From: Anisodus tanguticus
Taxonomy: Eukaryota; Streptophyta; Magnoliopsida; Solanales; Solanaceae
Direction: 5' to 3'
NCBI GenBank assembly: GCA_034509755.1
Contig: CM067541.1
Location: 24,620,501 to 24,684,500 of the forward strand
DNA: 64,000 bases
This document shows, in pieces, positions 46,967 through 57,760 of this stretch; the stretch's first letter is position 1, and the number at the start of each line of letters is the position of its first letter. The notes under the pieces were generated by a model. The model saw nothing but the letters and a program-made list of their open reading frames with translations. It made no database searches and was not told the origin of the DNA. A program made the position numbers and the translations under genes.

Positions 46967-49198
46967 GTGATGTACACACTTGGTTTGACTCAACCGGACC
47001 CGAATTGGTATATGGACACCGGTGCCACTACCCACATGACATCCGATTCAGGTACTCTCTTATCTTATTCCAATTTGAGCAACCCTCGCGGTATAATTAT
47101 TGGTAATGGTAATTCTGTTCCAATTCGTGGTTATGGTCATAAAACATTGTCTCTCCCTCATCCACCTCTTATCTTGAAAAATACCCTACACACCCCCAAA
47201 TTGATTAAAAACTTAATCTTTGTCCGTAAATTCACTACTGACAATTCCGTTTCTCTTCAATTTGATCCATTTGGTTTCTCTGTGAAGGATTTCAAGACGG
47301 GGAGTCCTCTCATGAGGTGTGATAGTAGGGGAGATCTTTATCCTATCTCGCCCAGTTCCGATCCATCGAGTCCAGCCCTGCCATCCGCCTTTGCAGCCAT
47401 TTCTCCATCCGTGTGGCATGCTCGTCTTGGTCATCCGGGATCATCTATTTTGTCGTCATCAGATAAAAATAGTTTTATTTCATGTAAGTGTACAAATAGT
47501 ACTCCAATTTGTCAGTCTTGTTCTCTAGGGAAAATTATTAAGTTGTCATTTGTAGACTCAAAATATCATACTCTAATGCCATTTGATATTATTCATAGCG
47601 ACTTATGGACATCTCATGTTCTTAGTTCTTTGAGTCATCGGTATTATGTTCTATTTTTGGATGATTACCCTAAGTTTTTATGGACGTTTCCGAAAGCTAA
47701 AAAATCTCAAGTTTTTTCCATCTTCTTAAAATTTAGAGCATTCATTAGAACTCAATTCGACCGCGAAATCAAAAATATTCAATGTGATAATGGCAAAGAA
47801 TATGACAATGGGGTATTTCGGGAATTCTGTGATAATAAAGGGAACAATTTTCATTTTTCGTGTCCTTATACGTCTTCACAAAATGGGAAAGCCGAACGTA
47901 AAATTCATTCCATAAATAACATTGTCCGTACGTTATTAATTCATGCTTCCGTACCCCCGTCTTTTTGGCATCATGCTCTCCAAACGGCTACCTATCTCCT
48001 TAACATAATTCATTCCAAAGGTTTGACATATTCTTCCCCCCTTAAAATTTTATATAATAAAATTTCATCATATTCACATCTTCGGGTTTTTGGGTGTTTA
48101 TGTTATCCGTTATTCCCATCCACCACAATTAATAAACTTCAGGCCAGGTCTACTCCGTATGTGTTTTTGGGTTTTCCGTCTAATCATCGTGGCTACAAAT
48201 GCTTTGATTTATCAACTAATAAAATCATCATTAATCGCCATGTCATTTTTTATGAATCCCCATTTCCGTTTGCTAAAGTTAATACTCTTGTGCCTAGTTC
48301 GTATAATTGTTTGGATGATAATATATCCCTATATATTATTCAGTATTTTTCGGACATCTCCCGCACCCAAAATTCTTCAGCGGGCCCACTGCCCGCTGGC
48401 CCCACTGACCCGTCACCCACCGTCTATCCATGTACCTCCACTGGACCAGTTCCAGTGATTGGGCCAGTTCAACCCAATTCTGGAATAGGTCCCGTTACTG
48501 TTCTAGTATACCGTGTTGGGCCAGCAGGCCCACTGCCTGCTGGCCAGTCCATCCCGAACCCTGCAAATTTCCAAAATCCATGCAATTCTCCCTCGAGTCA
48601 TCGACCAGTCAATAGGGTGTCTTTAAACCAAAAAGACATTTTAATTTACATTCTAATATCCCTAAATCCCCTTTACCCCGTAATCTTGTATCTGTCTCTT
48701 ATTGATAATAAGACGTGGGAGTTGGTGCCTCGTCCATCTAGTATTAATATTATCAGGTCTATGTGGATTTTTGCTCATAAGAAGAATTATGATGGTTCAT
48801 TTGATCGACATAAGGCGCAACTTATGGGTGATGGTAAAACTCAGCAGGTTGGTATAGATTGTGGTGATACATTTAGTTCGGTGGTCAAACCGGCTACCAT
48901 TCGCACGGTGCTAAGCTTGGATCTTTCAAAGGCATGGCATATTCATCAGTTAGATGTAAAGAATGCTTTCCTACATGGGGATCTCAAAGAAACAGTCTAT
49001 ATGCACCAGCCGTTGGGATTCAGGGATCCCAATCATCCTCATCATGTCTGTTTATTGAAGAAGTCCTTTTATGGGCTTAAGCAGTCTCCCGGGGCCTGGT
49101 ATACAAGGTTTGCTGACTATATTTCGACTATTGGGTTCACTCTCAGCAGGTCGGATAATTCTTTGTTCATCTACCGTCGTGGTTCATCCTTAGCCTAA
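46967..49198 (+). CDS. pol of copia D: protease, integrase, RT (truncated by stop)
   Basis: An uninterrupted 743-codon frame. Protease active site WYMDTGATTHMTSD is at residues about 17-30. The HHCC pre-integrase site VWHARLGHPG ... CQSCSLGK lies at about 145-185. Integrase catalytic acids are in IIHSDLWTS, IQCDNGKEYDN and NGKAERKIH (about 205-310). The C-terminal LRVFGCLCYP and VFLGFPSNHRGYKC follow at about 370-410, then a Pro-rich linker at about 450-550. RT starts at NKTWELVPRP and runs through [12 protein letters not shown] and LKQSPGAWY. A stop at 49196 and a frameshift immediately before the YVDD box end the frame. The rest of RT and RNase H continue in 49199-50189. It would give an intact protease-integrase but no polymerase. 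Confidence 0.9.
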   Translation: MMYTLGLTQPDPNWYMDTGATTHMTSDSGTLLSYSNLSNPRGIIIGNGNSVPIRGYGHKTLSLPHPPLILKNTLHTPKLIKNLIFVRKFTTDNSVSLQFDPFGFSVKDFKTGSPLMRCDSRGDLYPISPSSDPSSPALPSAFAAISPSVWHARLGHPGSSILSSSDKNSFISCKCTNSTPICQSCSLGKIIKLSFVDSKYHTLMPFDIIHSDLWTSHVLSSLSHRYYVLFLDDYPKFLWTFPKAKKSQVFSIFLKFRAFIRTQFDREIKNIQCDNGKEYDNGVFREFCDNKGNNFHFSCPYTSSQNGKAERKIHSINNIVRTLLIHASVPPSFWHHALQTATYLLNIIHSKGLTYSSPLKILYNKISSYSHLRVFGCLCYPLFPSTTINKLQARSTPYVFLGFPSNHRGYKCFDLSTNKIIINRHVIFYESPFPFAKVNTLVPSSYNCLDDNISLYIIQYFSDISRTQNSSAGPLPAGPTDPSPTVYPCTSTGPVPVIGPVQPNSGIGPVTVLVYRVGPAGPLPAGQSIPNPANFQNPCNSPSSHRPVNRVSLNQKDILIYILISLNPLYPVILYLSLIDNKTWELVPRPSSINIIRSMWIFAHKKNYDGSFDRHKAQLMGDGKTQQVGIDCGDTFSSVVKPATIRTVLSLDLSKAWHIHQLDVKNAFLHGDLKETVYMHQPLGFRDPNHPHHVCLLKKSFYGLKQSPGAWYTRFADYISTIGFTLSRSDNSLFIYRRGSSLA

Positions 49199-50189
49199 AT
49201 TCTATTATATATTAGGACGATGTTATCTTGACTACCTCTTCGACGCCTTACGCCAGTCTATCATGACCATGCTCAGCTCCGCGTTTGCTATGAAAGACTT
49301 GGGGCCCTTGAGTTACTTTTTGGGGATTGTTGTCACTCGTCATTCCGATGGATTGTTCTTGTCTCAACGGAAGTATGCAGCCGAGATCATCGAGAGGGCT
49401 GAAATGTCATCCTGTAAGTCCACTTCCACTCCAGTTAATACTAAGCCCAAGCTTAGTGTCGCGGCCTGCTTACCTTACGAAGATCCGACCCGCTATCGCA
49501 GTTTTGCAAGGGGCCTTCAGTATCTTACCTTTACTAGACCGATTATTACGTATGTTGTCCAGCAGGTGTGTTTGTTTATGCATGATCCAAGGATTGAGCA
49601 CATGAATGCACTCAAACGCATCATTCGGTATATTCAGGGTACACTTGACTATGGTTCGCATTTATATCCTTCCTCGACATCCACATTTGTCTCATACACG
49701 GATGCCGATTGGGGTGGCTGTCCAGACACCAGACGGTCTACGTCTGGCTATTGTATGTTCCTTGGCAATAACTTGGTCTCCTGGTCTGCGAAGCGCCATT
49801 CGACTCTATCTTGCTCAAGTGCCGAGGCTGAATATCGAGGGGTAGCTAACGTGGTCTCTAACGTGGTCTCATAATCATATTGGTTACGTAATTTGCTTTT
49901 GGAGCTTCATTGTCTCATTTAGAAGGCAACCTTAGTTTATTGCGATAATATTAGTGCCATCTACCTTTCGGATAATCCGGTTCAGCACCAACGCACTAAG
50001 CATATCGAGATGGACATTCACTTTGTACGCGAAAAGGTTGCTCGGGGTCAGGTACGCGTCTGTCATGTCCCGTCAAGATATCAAATTGCGGACATCTTTA
50101 CAAAGGGTCTTCCCTCGGTCCTTTTTGAAGATTTTAGGGACAGCCTCAGCGTTCGAAGACCGCCCGCTATGACTGCGGAAGTGTGTTAA
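49199..50189 (+). pseudogene. 3' part of copia D pol: RT end and RNase H
   Basis: The YVDD region around 49200-49220 reads TATATTAGGACGATG, so the motif is shifted and lost. From 49263 the frame is open: FAMKDLGPLSYFLGI, YLTFTRPIITY, then RNase H with YTDADWGGCPD and SSAEAEYRGVA. A 12-bp tandem duplication (ACGTGGTCTCTA, 49850-49871) and a TAA follow. After that VYCDNISAIYL, RTKHIEMDIHFV and ADIFTKGLP lead to the C-terminus. The stop TAA (50187-50189) lies inside the 3' LTR, which starts at 50184. Confidence 0.88.
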
Positions 50190-50468
50190 ATATACCAAAT
50201 ATACATGAGATATATTTGGTATATTGGATGGTCACGGTTCACGGTTTTGTGTAACATTATTGTACAAGGTTTTGTATAGTTGTAGTGTACCTTAATTAGT
50301 CTTGTACTCTTACCATAATTGTATAGTTATCATAATTGTATTGTTCATCTCCAAATAGAATAAGGTTTTAGGAGTAGAATAGGAATAGGATTCTCCTATT
50401 ATGGAAATATGTAACTTGTATAAATAGTCTTTCAATTAATGAAAATAATCAAGGGATTATTTCTTTCA
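50184..50468 (+). repeat. 3' LTR of copia D
   Basis: 285 bp with intact TGTTAAAT start and TTTCTTTCA end. It is followed by target duplication ATTAA. The last pol codons overlap its first six bases. Confidence 0.93.
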
Positions 50469-50507
50469 ATTAATGATTCTTTTATGTTGTGCTGGTGGGG
50501 TGGCAAA

Positions 50508-52777
50508 CAGGGACTAAGCCTCACATGCCTCACTGGGGCTATAGACCCCAACAAAAAAAATTACTATTACTATATTTAACAATTGACAAAAGTCATCAAC
50601 CTTTTGTTACTCTTAAATTATCCAAGCCCAATAAATTTGCAAAAGGAAATCCATAAGCCCAACAAAAGAAAAAAAAAAAGGACTAGTCTATGAATACACA
50701 ACAAAGTCAACGTATGTGCTGATTAAAAAAGAGCGTTGTCTTTCTCTATTAAAATAAAAAAACACTTTATCTTCTTCAGGGTTTCACGCTCGAGACCAAC
50801 TTAGAAATTGGTGATTCTTCTTCAGTTCTTCCGGTTCTTTTCTTGTGATCTTCTTCAAGACTTTGGTTTTTGCTCTATTCATCTTTATTTAGTACATGTA
50901 ATATTTTTCCATCATCTATTCAATTTCATTATAATAGTTATTTTTGTGAACCTAATTAGTGTAAATTTATTATTATTTGAATTAATTAGTGTTTGATAAA
51001 TGATCATATAGTTTTGGATTATTGTAGAACATTATTGTTATGGATTTAAAGATTGTATTGATGGAGAAATTTCTTAAAAGAAAGTCTGCAATGGTTGATT
51101 CTTCTAAATCAAATGCTCAAAAGAGACCTTCAAATGTTGAAATTGACTTCGACAATCTCTACGTGAGACACGGAAAGCGACCAACAATATGGAGTTACGA
51201 TGCTAATCATAGAGATAGAGTAAGACGAGCTTATCTATTAAAGGGGTCGTTTCAACCTAGAAACCACAACTTTCCATGGAGCCAACCAGATGACAAAATT
51301 CAAAAAAGGAGGTTTGTTGAAACTTGGTTTGACAAATATCCAGATTGATTGGAGTATAGCATAACGAAAGATAGAGCATATTGTCTTTACTGCTATCTTT
51401 TTAGGACTCAAAATAATCAAGGTGGGACATATTCATTTGTCGGAGTTGGATTCAATAATTGGAAAAAGAAGGAGAGATTTGACGTTCATGTTGGAGGACA
51501 TAGCAGTTTTCATAATCAATCAAAAAAGAAATGTCAAGATCTAATGAATCAAAACCTTACAGGAAGTGTTTCGACTCTATTTACTCATAAACCAAATAAA
51601 AAGATAACCAACTACCGTATTCGGTTGAATGCAGTTGTTACATCTGTGCGTTTATGTTTGAATTAAGGACTATCATTTCAAGGTAGAGATGAATCTAAGC
51701 TGTCGAGAAATAAGGGCAACTATCTTGGAAATTTTTCATTTGCTTGCTGATAATAATGAGCAAATAAAGAATGTCTCGTTTGAAAATGCTCTTCTAACTT
51801 CACAACTAGTTTCATATGATATTCAGAAAGATATTTGTAAAGCTTTTGCTGCTGAAACTACTTTTGTGATCATCAAAGATATCGGTTATAAATTTTTACA
51901 ATCTTGGTTGATGAGTCACGTGATGCATCAATGAAGGAGCAAATGACAATTTGTTTAAGATATGTGAACAATGAGGGACGGATAACTGAACGTTTTCTTG
52001 GTATAAAACATGTTTCAAATACAACTGCAGCATTACGCAAGGAGACTGTCGAAGGATTACTCTGAGAAGTGAAGAAAAGACTAACGATACTTATTTTCGC
52101 ATCGAGTGCCTTTACCGTATTTTGGACAAACAACTTATGGAGTTAAATAGCCGATTTTCTGTGATAATTGCTGAATTGCTTCTTTTTATTGGGTGCCTTA
52201 ATCCTAGAAATTCATTATTTGCTTTCAACAAGGAAAGTCTCGTCAAATTTGTTCGATTGTATCCTCGGGAGTTTTCTCCACATGATCTAGAGTTACTTGA
52301 TAATCAACTTGAGACTTATATTATTGATATGCGTAGTAGCATTGAGTTTTCAGAAATTGTTGGCATTGGAGATCCTGCGAAGAAGATGGTGGAAACAAAA
52401 AGACACAGAATCTATCATTTGGTTTACACGCTTCTTACCCTAGCATTAACTTTGTCAGTTGCTACTGCAAGTGTAGAGAGTCTTTTCTGCTATGAGCATC
52501 ATCAAAGATCGACTGCGAAATCAAATATCAGACGATTGGCTTAATGATTTATTAGTACCTTATATTGAGAACAAAATTTTGTATGAGATCAGTAACGAAG
52601 TCGTTATGCAACGGTTTCAGACTATGAAATCTCATCGAGAAAAATTGTGATTATATTTTTATTATTCTTGAACGATTTGTATTTATGTTATTTAGAATTT
52701 AAATTATTACATACTTTTTAAAATTTGTATAATATAGTACTAGCCCCCTCGGAAAAAATTGGTTGGCTTCGTCCCTG
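50508..52777 (+). mobile_element. ZMYM1-type hAT element, internally deleted (hAT-3)
   Basis: Left end CAGGGACTAAGCC (50508) and right end GGCTTCGTCCCTG (52765-52777) are inverted copies with one mismatch. Target duplication is GTGGCAAA (50500-50507) / GTGGCAAG (52778-52785), 7 of 8 identical. The 2,270-bp element encodes a transposase in pieces. It interrupts a SINE-like sequence, so it inserted after that SINE. Confidence 0.9.
51040..52650 (+). pseudogene. Transposase of hAT-3 (TTF zinc finger / DUF4371 / dimerisation), broken
   Basis: Resembles zinc-finger MYM-type protein 1-like plant proteins, which are domesticated or active hAT transposases. At 51040 the protein starts MDLKIVLMEKFLKRK. 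The TTF-type finger region follows (RDRVRRAYLLKGSFQPR, then CLYCYLFR and FVGVGFNNWKKKERF). A TGA at 51346 replaces the usual Trp before LEYSI. Later frames give LSFQGRDES, ILEIFHLLADNNEQIKNV, LVDESRDASMKEQM and ERFLGIKHV. The middle third of the family protein appears deleted near 52080. The C-terminal part is KQLMELNSRF, LYPREFSPHDLELLDNQLE, ATASVESLF and, after another shift, DRLRNQISDDWLNDLLV, ending at TGA 52648-52650. Confidence 0.85.
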
Positions 52778-52850
52778 GTGGCAAGTATCACATGGAATTA
52801 GTTGAGGTGTACGCAAGTTGGCCCAAATATCAAAATTATTAAAAACATAT
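52778..52850. repeat. 3' fragment of a SINE interrupted by hAT-3
   Basis: GTATCACATGGAATTAGTTG followed by AGGTGTACGCAAGTTGGCCC, with the left part GCTGGTGGGG at 50491-50500, reads as one sequence when hAT-3 is ignored. From memory this matches the 3' half of a common Solanaceae SINE. It ends in an A/T-rich tail. Its 5' part is not clear. Confidence 0.5.
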
Positions 52851-53640
52851 TATTAATAATTCTTTTGAGTCAATAAGTTTTTATGTATTTATATAACTTC
52901 TCAACTTCGTGAAAGACAGTACACGAAACTTGCTTAGTATTGTGAAAAGAGAAAGGAGAGAAAAACTCTTCTGAATTGACCATTAACAACATACAACATG
53001 ACTTTTCCTTCTATCATCAAGGTTGTACTTGTTCACCCTGTGGTGGAATGGGCAGGATCTTGACGTCTACTCTTACTCAGAGTACAACCTTGGTATGGAT
53101 ATGATGCTCATTATTTATTTGTATTAAGCACAAGTAAGAGAATATAGAGTATATAATTTTGATACCCATTCTTTTAGCTCTTCCTCGTTAGCTCCACTTT
53201 CTTCATAGATCTCAAAACGTGGGACAAATAAGAAAATTTATTCTGTGGGGCAAAAGCTGAACTTAGATACAGCTAGTACTATTCACTAGCATTTGCCAAA
53301 AGGCAGAGGGAAATACATGGGAAGCATCTTATAATAACATTTGCTAATATAAAAGAGAGAAGTTATAACATGTATTACAACTTGCACGTAAAAAAGAAAA
53401 TGCTCCATGATGCCATGAATAAAGCCACCCTTTATCCTAAAGCAAAAAGAAGGATAGATGAACAATCCATTCAAGCTCAAGGCCTAAGATACACTAGTAG
53501 AAAATTTAAACAGAAAAAAGGAACTCAATTTGTATCGTCCTAATAAGATAGAACCAACTGCCTTTTTCGCTTTTTGTTTTTTGTTTTTGTTTTTTTATTT
53601 GGTTGTCTGGCAAGTAGGCTTTCACCATATTTCTGATTTA
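52851..53640. other. Intergenic, carrying foldback copy 2
   Basis: Apart from the repeat at 52962-53103, the region is AT-rich with a T-rich tract at 53560-53600. No ORF with recognisable similarity was seen. It would contain the 3' end of the minus-strand transcript from 53979. Confidence 0.4.
52962..53103. repeat. Foldback insert, copy 2
   Basis: The foldback at 53013-53092 has arms ATCATCAAGGTTGTACT and AGTACAACCTTG and the same loop as copy 1 (44185-44270), in the same orientation. The 41-bp block 52962-53002 is the exact reverse complement of 44140-44180. The trailing TATGGATATGA is shared with copy 1. Confidence 0.7.
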
Positions 53641-53979
53641 TCATGGCTTCTTAGAGCAAGAAGAAACTAAGTGAAAGGAGATAAAACAGAGGTGAATACA
53701 CTTGAAATGAAAATATATGTTTTCCAATAGCAGATGATCTTGGACTTGAACGAGCACCCGTATTTGGAGTAACGGGAAAGAATCGTGCTCTCCTTTTAAT
53801 CTGGACGTTAATATCTTGAGTTTTAGGGCAACATGTTTGCCCCTCCACCAGTGGCGGAGTTCGGATTGGAGGCTTGGGAGGGGATGGCGAATGTCAGTAG
53901 AAGCTGAGATTTTGTAGTATTTGGACAATAAGAGAATTGCTACTAAGGAGAGAACCAGTAAAGATTTGGCTTTAACCAT
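53641..53979 (-). CDS. Possible small secreted-peptide precursor (112 aa), unidentified
   Basis: The ATG at 53979 (context TAGACATGG) opens a 112-codon frame ending at TGA 53641-53643. Residues 1-27 (MVKAKSLLVLSLVAILLLSK...) form a clear signal peptide: a basic start, then a long hydrophobic core. The remainder of that frame shows no family I recognise. A second frame (53848-53651) encodes Pro-rich sequence, then KRRARFFPVTPNTGARSS and PRSSAIGKH, which has the look of a processed plant peptide (dibasic site, Pro/Ser-rich tail). A single frame change near 53890 would link signal peptide and tail. It may therefore be a pseudogene, an unrecognised spliced gene, or chance. A TATA box 110 bases upstream supports transcription. 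The function is unknown. Confidence 0.4.
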   Translation of the reverse strand: MVKAKSLLVLSLVAILLLSKYYKISASTDIRHPLPSLQSELRHWWRGKHVALKLKILTSRLKGEHDSFPLLQIRVLVQVQDHLLLENIYFHFKCIHLCFISFHLVSSCSKKP

Positions 53980-54086
53980 GTCTACTAAGCAAGAATTAGA
54001 TAGAGAGGTGATGTACAATGTAGTAGAAAAGATGAGAGATGAGAATGCTAGGAGCAAGTTTGATTAGGTGGGAGTCGGGAAGGACA

Positions 54087-54094
54087 CTATATAT
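54087..54094 (-). promoter_or_regulatory. TATA box (ATATATAG) upstream of the 53979 ORF
   Basis: On the minus strand GATATATAGTG lies about 110 bases before the ATG. It is only about 30 bases from the copia E LTR edge at 54123, so upstream control elements would lie in or beyond the retrotransposon. Confidence 0.45.
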
Positions 54095-54122
54095 CAAGCA
54101 AAAAGCAGAAGTGTATCCAATA

Positions 54123-54289
54123 TATAAGATTGTATTAATATTCCTTCGTGAGTCTTTTTCATTAATACAAATATATATAGTATACAATGTGAAATTCTAA
54201 TATAATAAGGATCCTATAACTACCATAATTATACATCACTAAATATTACACAATAAATAGAGTATAATATATTTGTACACGTTAATACA
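54123..54289 (-). repeat. 3' LTR of copia E
   Basis: 167 bp. It lies about 145 bases upstream of the minus-strand ORF start at 53979. The pol stop codon (54282-54284) lies inside it. Confidence 0.85.
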
Positions 54290-57200
54290 CCCCCTCAGTC
54301 GGAGTGGGGAGAGGTCGGACGCTAAGACTGGATCTGAAGTCGAGGAATAGCTGTCTAGGAAGACCTTTCGTGAAGATATCTGTATACTGATATGAAGAAG
54401 GCACATGCAACACCTTAACATGACCGAGAGCAACCTTCTCATGAACAAAGTGTATATCCATCTCAATATGCTTGGTTCGCTGATACTGAACCGGATTATG
54501 AGATAAATATATGGCGAATATATTATCACAGTAAATCAAAGACGCCTTAAGCAAGGGACACTGAAGCTCCAAGAGAAGGTTTCGGAGCCAGCAGATCTCA
54601 GTAACAACATTTGCAACGCCTATATACTCTGCTTCTGCACTGGAACGAGATAAAGTGGCTTGCCTCTTGGCAGACAATGAAATGAGATTATCCCCTAAGA
54701 ACACATATTAGCCGGAGGTGGAGCGACGCGTGTTCGGACAGTCTGCCCAATCAACATTCGTTTATGATAACAACCTAGTCGGTGCTGAGAGGTATAGATG
54801 CAATCCATAATCAAGTGTGTCCTTAACATATCGAATGATACACTTAAGGGCGGTAAATTGAGGCTCTCTAGGGCATGCATGAATGAGCATACCTGCTGAA
54901 CAACATAAGCAATATCAGACCTGGTGAAAGTGAGTTATTGTAGTGCACCTGGGGATCGGATACTGAATTACCACCAACATCACTAAGCTTTGATTTAGAA
55001 TCAACCGGTGTGGACATGATCTTCCAGTTCGCCATTTTAACCTTGTACACTATCTCCTCTGCATACTTGCGCCGACACAAAAACATATTATCTGCAAAAC
55101 GAGTCACCGATATCCCCAAAAATAGCTCAACTCCCACAATCAGTCATAGCAAACTCTGTCTTAAGTAATGCAATAATCTTATTTTTCAACACATCAGATG
55201 AGGCAGTGAGAACAATATCATCCACATATAGTAGTAAGTAAGCAGTGCTACTACCTCGATGAAAAATAAACATAGAATTATCGCACTTGTTGCATACAAA
55301 TCCAATTTGCATAATGTACCTGGCAAAGCGTTCATACCAAGCTCTGGGGGCCTGTTTCAAACCATATAGTGACTTACGAAGATGACATACATACTGAGGG
55401 GTTGCTGGATGGACAAATTCAGGCGGCTGGTTCATGTAAATAATTTCTTTTAAATCCCCATGTAGAAATGTATTTTTCACATCAAGGTGATGAATCGGCC
55501 AATGCTTACCCATAGCAATGCTCAAAACTGTGCGAATGGTAGCCGATTTAACAACCGGAGTGAATGTCTCACCAGAATCAATGCCCTTTTGCTGATTAGT
55601 GCCATTAGCCACAAGTCTCACCTTGTATCTCTCTAGCTCACCATTGTCTCTGTATTTGTGATGAAAAAACCACATGCATCTGATCATATTCAGCTCCTCC
55701 GATCTAGGAGCCAAATTCCAAGTGTGTTGTTTTGTTAAAATATTAAATTCCTCATGTATGGCCGCATTCCAATTAGGGTCTTGTTTGGCTAATTTTGGAT
55801 TTTTGGGAATTAGGGATATGGTTTGTGTAAACAGGTTAAAGTGGACTTTAGGTTTGAAAATACTGTGTTGGGCACGGGTTTCCATATAGTGAGTGGGGGC
55901 AGGGGTAGGGTGGGTGGTAGGGAGGATTGTTGGTTCAGTGATGACAGAGGTAGTGTTAGGTATGGGTGAGGGTTGGTCGACGGGAAGTGGGGGAGGTATA
56001 TTGGTGTCGGGTGACCGAGATGTGATGGTGAGATCGGGGAGTTGGGTGACGCCGAATCCGGCGATGGGGGAGGTCGTGATGTATGTGACGGGGTAGGGAT
56101 GGGCTGGGTAGGTTACGGTTTTGGTTACTATGTGAGTTTTGAGGGTCCGGTACAGTGCAGGGGTAGGGTTGGTTGCTTGGAAGGTCGGCGGTAGGCGGCG
56201 GTGACACTGGGAGTGTTAGTGGATTATTCTGGTTGGGAGGAGATGCGGTATCGATATGGGGCAAGGGTGAGACCGATCGATTTCCGATGGGGAGGGTAGC
56301 GATCGGCGGTAACTGTGGACTGGTAGAGTCACTGCCAGTAGTGGCAGTGGCGGTGGCGGTGGCGGTGACGGTTGTAGACACTGGAGAGATGTAGCAACAA
56401 TAACTGATTGTGACGGAATTGTATTGTCACGTCGGAGGAGAGAGCTGATGATGGGAGAGAGGTCTGACTCATCGAGAAACGTGTAATCCGTGTTTTGGAA
56501 TTTTTGGATATTCAAAAATGAGAAGATTGTCTCGTAAAAAGTGACGTGACGAGAGACGTGGATTTTACGAGTAGACAAGTCGTAGCACAGATATCCCCAA
56601 TGATTGGGCGGAAAACCTAATAACACACAAGGGATGGTGCGGGGTGTATGTTTATGCGGGGCCGTGGACTCAAGGTTCGGGTAGCATAGGCAGCCGAAAA
56701 TTCGTAAGTGCTCATAAGTTGGGATCCTATGAAAAAGAATTTCGGTGGGTGATCTATTTGGAGAGTCTGTGGGCAAAATATTTAGAATATATTCGACCAT
56801 TTTCACAGCATAGACCCAAAAGGGAGGGGGAATGAGGCATGAAATAGGATCATACGAACCATGTTATTGATAGCGCGAATGATTTGTTCGGCCTTGCCAT
56901 TTTGGGAGGAGGTGTGGGGACACGAGAATCGGAAAACCATGCCATTAGTAGAGCAAAAATGTTGAAACACAGAATTATTGAACTCACGACTGTTATCACA
57001 TTGAAGCGATTTTATGTCTTTTTCAAATTGTGTTTTGACATAGACACGGAAAATAAGAAATTTAGCAAACACTTCAGACTTGAATTTAAGCAGATAGACC
57101 CAGACAAAGTGCGAAAAGTCATCTAATAAGACGAGATAAAATTTATGCCCCAGTGAGCAAGTAATGGAGATGTCTATAAATCTGCATAAACAGTGTCAAA

Positions 57201-57760
57201 GGGAGAATACGTAACACTTTAAGAAGACTGAACTGGAAGAAAGCCATTGTTGGGCAAATTTTTCATTATAACAACGAACTAAAATATTGTTTCTAAGAAA
57301 ATTAAAAACAGGAGCTCCTGGGTGTACAAGTCTATTGTGGCAGGTTGACGGAGAAATTATTGCTAAAGCGGTGGGAGGAGTGACACTAGCCACGGACGTG
57401 GATAGGAAATGATAGAGATCAAGCTCACTATTGCATCTCATAAGGAGTTTTTCGGTATGGAGGTCTGTTACGAAAAATCCAAACGAATCAAAATTAATTG
57501 ATACAGAATTATCGGTGGCAAATTTCCTAACGGAGGTTAGATTTTTATAATGTTAGGAGCATATAAGACGTTATTCAGATAGAACTGGGGATGCGGTGGT
57601 GGGGCTAGTGTGTGTTAAACCCTTGAATCGGAATGTGATGACCGCCTCCAACCATAATAGATTGTGAAGTATTTAAACTTCGCAGTTGAGTAAGATTACC
57701 AGAATTGTTGGTGAGGTGAGACATAGCGTTCGTATCCATATATCACGTATTATCGAATTG
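54282..57760 (-). pseudogene. pol of copia E, broken
   Basis: Minus-strand order from 57760. A protease start near YMDTNAMSHLTNNSG has Asn where the active-site DTGA has Gly. Pre-integrase relics follow (57441-57196), then integrase (57072-56803; LQCDNSREFNN, SSQNGKAEQI), the integrase C-terminus (LRIFGCLCYP, VLLGFPPNHWGYLCY, 56730-56580) and a long Pro/Thr-rich linker (56420-55900) with a GTGGCG-type repeat at about 56340-56370. Reverse transcriptase is open for 252 codons (55885-55127; HHLDVKNTFLHG, LKQAPRAWYERF, LLYVDDIVLTAS with intact YVDD). RNase H is in several frames, the last ending LPTPTEGVY with its stop in the LTR. There are numerous shifts and stops. Open frames on the plus strand here are shadows of the Pro-rich linker. 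Confidence 0.85.

Larger units (their letters stand above)
45423..50468 (+). mobile_element. Young Ty1/copia element, 285-bp LTRs (copia D)
   Basis: LTRs at 45423-45707 and 50184-50468 differ at about five positions by eye. Target duplication ATTAA is present on both sides (45418-45422 and 50469-50473). Primer site TGGTATCAAAAGTC (45708) follows the 5' LTR. One gag and one pol region lie between, pol mostly open as a single 743-codon frame. LTR similarity says this is the most recent retrotransposon in the window, but frameshifts in gag and in the RT active site mean it cannot move by itself. Confidence 0.93.

Noticed and set aside
46646..47035. Minus-strand 129-codon frame
   Set aside because: Shadow of the Gly-rich gag tail and protease start of copia D on the other strand.
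55893..56394. Plus-strand Gly/Val-rich open frames
   Set aside because: They mirror the minus-strand Pro/Thr-rich linker of copia E pol.
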